Below, in pieces: positions 43,441-52,657 of a stretch of DNA of 64,000 bases. Source of the stretch: Euryodendron excelsum (Eukaryota > Streptophyta > Magnoliopsida > Ericales > Pentaphylacaceae); assembly GCA_033060915.1 (NCBI GenBank), contig CM065381.1, positions 37,919,336 to 37,983,335 on the forward strand, given 5' to 3'. The number at the start of each line of letters is the position of its first letter. The stretch's first letter is position 1. The notes beneath the pieces were generated by a model that searched no databases, was not told the DNA's origin, and worked only from the letters and a program-made list of their open reading frames with translations. The translations under genes and the position numbers were made by a program.

Positions 43441-44392
43441 AATAGCGAAACTACTCACAAAACCGTTAGAGTAGCGGAAATACTCACAAGTAAGTCGATA
43501 TAAGGAATTGTCAACAAACCCCTGTGTCACGACGACCGCCGTTAGAGTGGCGGAAACACTCAAAACCCAAGTCAACACCAGTGTCTAGTAACCCACTTTG
43601 GTGAAAAATGACCAAACTGTCCTTTGGACCTTTTTCGAGACTTTCCGGTCAAGATGACCATTTTGCCCCTAGGCATCCGAATGCCTCGGGAACCACACCG
43701 GCTTTGGGTATCAAACCGGTAATGTCCCGAGAATACTTTTTATAGTATTCTCAACCTTCCTTTACCTTTCCGGATCATTCCGAGTCAGCTCCGGCCAACC
43801 CGGTATAAAATGACCGTTTTGCCCCTAGTGGGCCGATCTCTTTCTTCGACCACACCGGCTCTGGGTATCAAACCGGTAACCTCCTGAGACTACTTTTTAT
43901 AGTGTTCTCAACCTTCCTTTACCTTTCCGGATCATTCCGAGTCAGTTCCGGCAAACCCGGTACAAATTAACCGTTTTGCCCCTGGTGGACCAGTCTCCTT
44001 TTCCGACCACGCCGGCTCTAGGAATCAAATCGGCAACCTCTGGGAACATTCTAAATAATATTTCCAGATCCCAAGTCTTCTTCCGGGACAGTCCGAGTTT
44101 GTCTCGGCAGTTTCCCGATCCGATTGACCGTTTTGCCCCTAAAGGCCCGGTCAACCTTTCCGACACATCTTGTCCTCACTTTTCAAGTCAAATACCTCCA
44201 GGACACTATTTTAAGTGTTCTTGCTCATTTCCGGCCTTCCGGGTCATTCCTGGCTCCTTCAAATCATTCTTGAACTTTCCGGAGTCACTCCTAGTGAAGC
44301 CAGGCTAAAAATTGCATGGTAGTCACTAGTAAAGGCGCCCAAATCTAGTCAAAGATACGTTGCTTGCCGACCTTAAACATTTCCTAATTGGC

Positions 44393-44514
44393 TGGCGCCA
44401 CTAGTAGTGGCGCCAAGCCAAAAAATGGCCTGGCGCCACTCCTAGTGGCTCCAGTGTAAACTTTGGCTTGGCGGCACTACAACAGGCGCCAGTGTTGTCC
44501 GACCTCTATAAATA
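44393..44514 (+). promoter_or_regulatory. L4 core promoter: triple palindrome and TATA box
   Basis: Arms TGGCGCCACTA/TAGTGGCGCCA (44393-44415, centre G), then GCCA-A5-TGGC (44417-44429), then TGGCGCCACT/cct/AGTGGCTCCA (44431-44453, one mismatch). TATAAATA lies at 44507-44514. L5 has the same layout on the minus strand at 56427-56306. Confidence 0.75.
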
Positions 44515-45074
44515 CAGAGCCTCATTCAACGTGAAAAGGATCCGCAAACTCAACCTAAAAATCATATATTTCGATATACAGAGCTCGAGCACCTCCTAAA
44601 CCCTAGCCTCCTTAGGTTTCTCCAAACCTTAGCCACCCTACACAAACCATAGCCTCCTATACACTCATACACACCCCCATACACTCATACACAAGCCTTC
44701 AACCATCCTTTGAAAACTTGAGGAACTGCAATCCAAAGCTTGAAGACAACTTTTGAAGACTGAATGTGAAGATCAAGACGAAGACCGAAGACCGAAGACA
44801 GCACAGCGCGTAAAATAAACAAGACATACGGTAGGCTCCCTATTTAAATTTTTGCACTTCTCCCTCTCTCTTCTCTCTCCTAACCCACTTGGGTTTTCTC
44901 TATTTTAATCCCCCATCTCTTTCCCCCCTTTCTTTGCATGCTTGAAACAAGGAGATTCTCGGTCCATGTGTAGGATTGGGCCATTGGAAAGTCACCATGT
45001 CGGAGGCTTTCTTCTAGTCTAACCAGAGACCACATGGGTCCGGCCCCCTTGATTATGTGGTGAAGCCTTAACCT

Positions 45075-48000
45075 TGTATGTTCACGACCCCAAATTGCAT
45101 TGTGCATATCATAGTCTTGCATCTTCCAATATTCGTTTTCAAACTCGTTTCCAAAATCGTTTTCAAACTCGTTTTCAAAATTGCATCAAAATCTCTTTTT
45201 CAAAAACTTATTTTCAAAACCACAATTCTAGGGTGATTCTAGCCTTTCTATGGCTAGGGTTACTTTAGGAAAGTGTTACATTCAAAGTGACCTTTTGGTC
45301 TCTATTTTCAAACCTTATTGTTTTCAAAACCACTTTGTTAAAGTGGTTCTAACCCTCTTATGGCTAGAATCGCTTTAGGAAAGTGAGACATTTTCATACT
45401 TTCTAAAAAAACTCTCTCTTCAAAAATCTCTTCCTAAAAATCTCTTTTTCAACATACTTTCCTAAAACTCTCCTCTTCAAAATTGTTTTCAAAAACTCCC
45501 TTCCAAAATCTATTTTTCAAAACTCCCTTTTTCAACTCCTTTCCAAAATCCTCTCCCCAAAATCCACTTTCTAAAAACGTTCCCCAAAAACCTTTCCAAA
45601 AACTCTCTCCAACAATCTTCAACCAAAAACCTTCCTAGAAGAACTCTCTCCAAAAATCTTTCCAAAAACTCTCTTTCCAAAATCTTCCTTCTAGAAGTTC
45701 CCCTCTAGGATTTTCCTTCTAAAATCTACAAAAACACACTTTCCAAAACTCCTTCTCATTAAAATCTTTTTCCAAAAACTCCCTCTTCAAATTCACTTTC
45801 CAAAAATTCCTCCCTAAGATTCCCTTCTAGAAAACCTTAATTTCCAAAAACGCACTTTCCAAAAACTCTTTTTTTAGAGCCCAAGTCAAGCCTTAGAGCC
45901 TACAATTAGGAAACCCTAATTTTCTTTCCAAAAACATGATTTTCAAACTTTGCCCCAAACCTAGGTTTCCAAAATCTCTTGTTTTCACATCCAAACTATA
46001 CATGTTTCCAAAACCTCTTTTTTATGTCAAAACTATAATTTTCCAAATCTAGGGTTTCTAGAATCTCCTTTTCTAAATCCTTGCCAAATCCTATCTTCCC
46101 TTTAGGAAGCCGAATCAAATCTCCCCATTTAGGAAACTAGATCCCGTCCTCCGTTTTTGGAAACAAAATCAAATCTTTTCTTTTAGAAACCAAATCCAAT
46201 CCCTTCCTAATCCAACTATTTCCTAATTCAAATCCATCCTAAACTTCCACTTTCCTAAATCCTAAGTTTCCAAAACTTAACATAAAAATCTTTCCTAAAT
46301 TTTAAAACTCAACTTTCAAATCTTTCCTAATTTAACCCTTTCCTAATTCTACCCTCTTTTCAAATCTTAACTTCTTAAACCTAAGTTTTCAAACCTTTCC
46401 TAAACTCAAACCTTTCCTAATTTCAAGATTTTCTAAAACTCCAACTCTAAAACTTTCTAAATCCTAAACTTTCTAAATTTCAAATCTTTGTAAAATTATA
46501 AGCTTCCTAAATTCAAAACTTTTTTTGAGTTAAATCTTTCTAAACCCAAATCTTTCTAAATTCTAAACTTTCCTAAAACTTTAACTCTTTCCAATTTCAA
46601 AACTTCCTTGTTCTCAAAGCTTTCTTATTTTCAAAACTTCCTTGTTTTCAAAAATTTCCAAATTCGAAACTTCCCTTTTTCAAAACATTCCAAAATTCAA
46701 AACTTTCTTAACTTGAAACTTTCTTAATTTAAAACATTTCTAAACTCAACACTTTCCTATTTCAAAACCTTTCTTGAAACAAAACTTGCCGATTTTCAAA
46801 ACTTTCCTAATTTGGGAACTTTCCTAATCTGACAACTTTTCCTTTTTCGAAAACTTTCTAAACTCGAAACTTTCCAATTTCAAAATTTCCCTAAAGTAAA
46901 AACTTTCCTAAACCTTAAAACTTTCCTAATTCGAAACTTTCCTAAAATGACACTTTCCTAATTTGCAACTTCCCTAATTTGAACATTTCCTAAATCCAAT
47001 TTTTCCTAAAAGCTAATCTTTCTAAACCTTCCAAGTCAAGTCAAATCTTTCCTAAGTCTCTCTCCTAAGTCTAGGTTTCCTAAACCTCCATCTGTCCAAA
47101 ACAAGTCTAAATCTTTCTTCCAAGTTCTATCTTTTCAAATTAAAATTCAATCTTTTCAATTCCAAAATTTCAAATTTCAATTTTCAATCCTCTATTCAAA
47201 GTTCAATTTCTTTCTTCCAATCTAATCTCTCTCTTCAAATCAATCTCTTTTCAATCGGACTCCGGTCCGAACTACGACTGACCTGATTCCCCCAAAGGGA
47301 TACGTAGGTAACCTTCATAGGTGCGGTCATAATACTTTTCAAACTTTCAATTCCACCCTCATGGGTGCGGTCTCCACATTTTTCAAATCTCAAATTCCAA
47401 TCAATTTTCAAAATTCCAATTTCAAATTTTCTACTTTCAATTTTCAAACTTTCCAAATTCAATTCCATCTCTTCAAATCTATTTTCAAATCAAATTTATT
47501 TCCAAATCTATTTTTCAATTCTCTCTTATTTTGTACTTGCATATCATGCATCGTGATAATTTATAAACATTGTTTTCCAAAGTGAATAGGATTGGACCAT
47601 TAGTTAGCTGAAAACTCTCATAGGTGAATCTAGGGTAGATTGACATGTCGGTACCGAAAGGGCAGGGTAGGGTGATGGCTTAGTGCGTCTTCCCTACACG
47701 TAACCAACCCCAAGGGTGATTTTGTACGTTCACGACCCCAAAAGGGTGATTTTGTATGTTCACGACCCCAAAATTGCATTGTGCATATCATGGTCTCGCA
47801 TCTTCCAAAAGTCATTTTTAAAGTTGTTTTCAAAATCGTTTTCAAACTTGTTTTCAAAATTGTATCAAAATCTCTTTTTCAAAAATTTGTTTTCAAAACC
47901 ACAATCCTAGGGTGATTCTAGCCTTTCCATGGCTAGGGTTGCTTTAGGAAAGTGTTACATTTAAAGTGACCAACATGGTCCATATTTTCAACCCTTGTTG

Positions 48001-50190
48001 TTTTCAAAACCACTTTCTTAAAGTGGTTCTAGCCCTCTTATGGCTAGAATCGCTTTAGGAAAATGAGACGTTTTCATATTTTTCAAAAAACTCTCTCTTC
48101 AAAATCTCTTCCTAAAAATATTCTTTTTCAACATACTTCCCAAAAACTCTTATTTCCAAATTTGTTTTCTAAAAACTCCTTTCAAAACTTTCCTTTTTCA
48201 ATTCCTTTCCAAAACGCTCTCTTTAAAGTCCACTTTCCAAAAACTTTCCCTAGATCTCTTTCCTAGAAAAACTCTCTCCAAAAATCTTTCCAAAAACATT
48301 CTTTTCAAAATTTTCCTTCCAAAAAAACTGCTCTTTAGGATTCCCTTCTAAAAAACTCGTTTCTAAAAACGTACTTTCTAAAAATCTCTTTTCTTAGAGC
48401 CCAAGTCAAGCCCTAGAACTCACAATTAGAAAACCCTAATTTTCTTTCCAAAAACATGGTTTTCAAACTTTGCCCCAAACTTAGGTTTCCAAAACCTCTT
48501 GTTTTCTACATCCAAACTATACACATTTTCAAAACTTTTTTTCTATGTCAAAACTATAGCCTTTAAAATCTTAGGGTTTCTAGAACATCCCCTTTCTAAA
48601 TCCTTGTCAAATCAAATCTTCCCTTTAGGAAGCCAAATCCAATCCCCCCGTTTAGGAAACTAGATCCCGTCCTCCGTTTTTGGAAACAAAATCAAATCTT
48701 TTCTTTTAGAAACCAAATCCAATCCCTTCCTAATCCAAACCTTTCTTAATTCAATTCCTTCCTAAACCATAAGTTTCACCTTAAATCTTTCCTTAAATTT
48801 CAAAAATAAATCTTTCCTAATTCGAATCCTTCCTAAGCTTCTCCTTTTCTAAATCTTAAGTTTCCAAAACTTGAACATAAAAATCTTTCCTAAATTTTAA
48901 AACTTAACTTTCACATCCTTCCAAACTCCACTCTTTCCTAATTTTACCCCTTTCCAAATCTCAATTTTTCAAATCTAATTTCTCAAACCTTTCCTAAATT
49001 CAAAATTTTCCTAATCTCAAGATTTTCTAAAATTCAAACTCTAAAACTTTCTAAATCTTAAACTTTCTAAATTTCAAATCTTTCTAAAATTCTAAGCTTT
49101 CTAAATTTAAAACTTTCTTAAGTTAAATCTTTTTAAACCCAAATCTTTCTAAATTCTGAACTTTCTAAATTTCAAATCTTTCCAAATTTCAAAACTTTCT
49201 AAACTCAAAACTTTTCTTGTTTTCAAAACTTCCTTGTTTTCAAAACTTTTCAATTCTCAAAACTTTCCTAAGTCAAAACATTCCAAATTCAAAACTTTCC
49301 TAAGTTGAAACTTTCCAAATTCAAAAATTTCCTAATTCTAAAACTCTCCTAATTCAAAATTTTCTTAATTCGGAACTTTCCAAAAATGAAACTTTCCTAA
49401 TTCGAAACTTTCCTAGATCAGACCTTTTCCTAATTCAAACATTTCCTAAATCCAATCTTTCCTAATCTCCTAAACCTTCCAATTCAAGTCGAATCTTTCC
49501 TAAGTCTCTTTTCTTTCCTAAGTCTAGGTTTCCTAAACCTCCATCTTTCCAAAATAAGTCTAAATCTCTCTTCCAAGTTCTATCTTTTCAAATCAAAATT
49601 CAACCTTTTCAATTCCAAAATTCCAAATTCCAATTTTCAAACCTCTATTCAAAGTTCAATCTCTCAATCTTCCAATTCAATCTCCTTCTTCAAATCAACT
49701 CTTCTATTTTCAATCGGACTCCAATCCGAACTACGACTGACCTGATTCCTCCAAAAGGATACATAGGCAACCCCCATGGGTGCGGTCACAACTTCTTTCA
49801 AATTTCAAATTCCTCCATATCTTCCAAATTTCAAATTCCAAAATCTTTCCAAATCTCCAATCTATTTTCAAATTTTCAATTTCAAATTTCTACTTTCAAA
49901 TCTCTACTTTCAATTTCCAAAACTTTTCAATTTCAAATCTATCCAATTTCAAATCTCTTTTAAATCAAATCAATTTCTTTTCAAATTTATTTCCAAATCT
50001 ATTCTCCAACTCCCTCTTATTTTGCACTTACATCGCATGCATCATTTCTTTTCAAACATTGTTTTTCAAAGTGAATAGGATTGGTCAATAGTTAGTTGAA
50101 GACTCTCATAGGTGAATCTAGGGTAGATTGACATGTAGGTACCGAAAGGGCGGGGTAGGGTGATGGCTTAGTGCGTCTTCCCTACACGTA
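45075..50190 (+). repeat. 2.7-kb direct duplication within L4, G-poor
   Basis: 'GTATGTTCACGACCCCAAA' and the following 2.6 kb occur at about 45075 and again at 47752. The two copies differ noticeably, so they come from diverged LTRs or an old event. Both are dominated by TTTCCTAA and TTCAAAAC words and contain very few G residues. A 35-bp pair at 47706-47768 marks the junction. Confidence 0.82.
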
Positions 50191-50568
50191 ACCAACCTCC
50201 CAACCTAGAATCACTGTTTTCAAAGACCAAACGGAGTTACTTTTCAAAAAGGGTTAAATGTTTTCCAAAGGTTACCAAACAACCTATTTTTCTTAAAAAC
50301 CCTCTCTTGAGGAGATATTTTCAAAAATCGTTTTCCCAAAACCCTAAGTGTAGTTTTCGGATTATGCTTAGTTTTTAGGTGACCTAACTCACCTTAATCA
50401 AGTTAGGTGGCGACTCCAAATCTTTTCTAAAAGCCCTTTGTTCAAATCAATTTTCAATTCAAACCTAGTCGCACTCATTCTTCTAGGAGAGTGAGTTCTA
50501 ACGAGAGAGTACAGCATTTTTTCCACTTATGTGTGTATTCCACGAGTGCGAAAAATCTGGGCGCAATA

Positions 50569-50621
50569 GCGGCCTTGTAAGGGCAAAGTCGGGTCGTGAC
50601 AGAAGTAGGTATCAGAGCACG
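50569..50621 (+). promoter_or_regulatory. Tekay 5' LTR remnant and primer-binding site
   Basis: 33 bp of LTR end (…GGGTCGTGACA, to 50601) followed by TAGGTATCAGAGCACGG. TGGTATCAGAGC is the usual plant initiator tRNA-Met primer site; here one G reads A and the site is at 50607-50621. Confidence 0.78.
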
Positions 50622-50727
50622 GTTTTAGGTTGTTAGGGAAATGGACCACTTATATAGAGCATGCACTCCTTATGTTACTTCCTATCATTGGTCTTAACTG
50701 TATATTAATGCTAAATCTCTTGTGCAA

Positions 50728-51270
50728 ATGAATCTAGCAATCTAGGATGACTTGTTGTTACACTAGCTCGAGGTAGAGAGAGATGTGAGAAACAACCGTA
50801 AAGCCGTGACTAGCGCCCAAGCTAAGGCCCTCCTGAGAGCTGAGATTTTTGGGTTAGCACAGCTTTAGGGATGTCTCTCTAGGAGCCAGCAGGATAACAT
50901 CGTCCAAAATAAGGTGACTTCCCTAATAGGGATAGCCCAGGAAGTGTCTGAGATAGTGAGACACCCAGCAGAGTATCAGCAGTTGATATTAGAGATGCAG
51001 TTAGCTGGAGAGTTATCACTACCCGAGGCCCATGTCCCTATCGGGCCGCCTCCACCACCCCCAGCCACCCAAGGGCAGCAGCCTGCTCCACCCACAGCAC
51101 CACCCCCAGCTGACCAGCCAACCTCCCCTGAGTACCATCCTTTGACTCTGGATATGCCTGTGGACGACCCCACCCCAGCGATTAGCCCCATCGTACCCAC
51201 GACCTTAGCCACTCCTGTGATAGAGGTCTCGGACAGTAAGGAGGAGCTCGAGGAAGACATAGATATGTGA
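50728..51270 (+). pseudogene. Extra ORF upstream of Tekay gag, proline-rich C-terminus
   Basis: 181 codons from ATG 50728 to TGA 51270, containing three in-frame stops, all TAG at codons 6, 13 and 47. Downstream of these the frame is open from 50914. It reads as a helical N-terminal half (QAKALLRAEIFGLAQL, VSEIVRHPAEYQQLILEMQ) and a Pro-rich tail ending in acidic DSKEELEEDIDM. It lies between PBS and gag and is separated from gag by 234 bp. I do not recognise the family; no catalytic motif is visible. Confidence 0.55.
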
Positions 51271-51504
51271 TTGTATATGTCTTTTCTAGTATCACTGATA
51301 GTAGCTATGGTCCTCCACGTTTTGGTATATTTGTGTGTGTGAGGAACGAATCGGGAGTGTTAGATTATTTTGTTGTACTTATCTAACACCGTATGTACTT
51401 ATCTTTTCTTTAATGACTATTATCGACTTGGTAGACCTTATATTGATGTCTTGATTTCCAACTTAACAAAATAGAAATCTAACTTAATTTAACAACTTGT
51501 CTAA

Positions 51505-52657
51505 ATGGCAAGGACTAGGACCGGAGCTGGAACTAATGGGAGCAACGAAAACCCATCCAATGCACAATTGAACCAGATTTTGCAAAGCCTACAGGCCATG
51601 ACAAATCTGCTGCAACAATAGCAACAAAATCATCAAACACCACCTGTTCCCCAACAGCCTCCACCAGCCCTCGAACCTCCCATAGTAGCACCCAACCCGA
51701 TGCCCCATTTGAATCCTAAAGAGAGAAAAACGAAGCTACTTCGAGAATTCCAAAAGAAAAACCCCCCAAGATTCATAGGAGAACACGACCCTACAGTTGC
51801 GGAGCGATGGCTCAAACAAATCCGAAAGGTACTCGATATCGTCGAAACTCCTGCCGAGTATCAGGTAGAGTTCGCAACTTACCGACTTGAGGGAGAAGCA
51901 GATTTTTGGTGGGATTCAGTGAAATGCATGAGGGATGTGAAAAGTCTGACTTGGGAAGAATTTGTAGCCGTCTTCCATAATCATTACTTTTGGGAAATAG
52001 TTAAGGATGCTAAAATGGAGGAATTTGTATAGCTCTAACAAAATAATTTGACAGTAAGTCAATATGTGGCCACCTTTTTAGAACTGTCAAGATTTGCCCC
52101 AGATTTCGTGGCCACGGAAGAAAGAAAGAGTCGAAGGTTTCTTAAGGGGTTGAGACCCGCAATCCGATCTCGGGTAGTCGCATTTATGGGACAAAAGTTC
52201 ACGGAAGTAATTGACCGGGCAATGCTAATAGAACAAGAGTTGGAAGGACAATAACAAACACTGAACTCGAGAGTGCCTGGCAAAAATGTGAGAAATTCCT
52301 CTAACTTTAACAACCCTAGACGCCCAAACTCGAGGTACCAACCCTACCCTCCGAATTCTAGGGGAACATCGGATAACAGGCCCATTTATTTTAATTGCCA
52401 ACAGAGAGGGCATCTGAAACGGGACGACCCTCAGGTCATGTGAAATGGGAATGGTAATAACAACCGAATTCCTCCGCAATTACCACCAGCACGAAATTTC
52501 CTAACAACATCCACAACAATGCCCAGTCAAACCATAACCGGAAAATCTACAATTACCACCTACAACTCCAACCGGGTGAATCCAAGGACAGCGGACAAAG
52601 AAAAACAGGTCAATTATACCCGTCCGCCTCGAATGTACGCCCTTCCTGCTACAGGAG
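51505..52657 (+). pseudogene. Tekay gag
   Basis: ATG at 51505 (MARTRTGAG) starts a single frame that can be followed to the L5 insertion. The capsid domain is clear: NPPRFIGEHDPTVAERWLKQI, YRLEGEADFWWDSV, LTWEEFVAVFHNHYF, VSQYVATFLELSRFAP and FLKGLRPAIRSRV. Stops at about 51619, 52030, 52036, 52252 and 52439 inactivate it. In the zinc knuckle (YFNCQQRGHLKRDD) the first and last Cys of the CCHC motif read Tyr and Asp. Gag would form the particle and bind RNA. Confidence 0.86.

Larger units (their letters stand above)
42558..50568 (+). mobile_element. L4: 8.0-kb hybrid Ogre-type LTR, no matching TSD
   Basis: Begins TGTAAGTACCCCATTTTTG and ends GGGCGCAATA, which is the family end GGGCGCGACA with two transitions. 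Left flank ATTAC and right flank GCGGC do not match. A 2.7-kb stretch is present twice (about 45075-47709 and 47752-50190). The left flank is minus-strand chromovirus pol and the right flank is the last 33 bp of a Tekay-type LTR, each missing its continuation. Best explained by unequal recombination between two LTR copies with loss of what lay between. PBS-like decamer at 50408-50417. Confidence 0.82.

Noticed and set aside
42618..43474. Long open frames on both strands of the 81-bp array
   Set aside because: 81 is divisible by three, so any stop-free unit yields long frames; no start context or protein-like composition.
47235..50091. Several Phe/Ser/Asn-rich frames in L4
   Set aside because: They are translations of low-complexity TTTCAAA words and lack conservation between the two duplicated segments.
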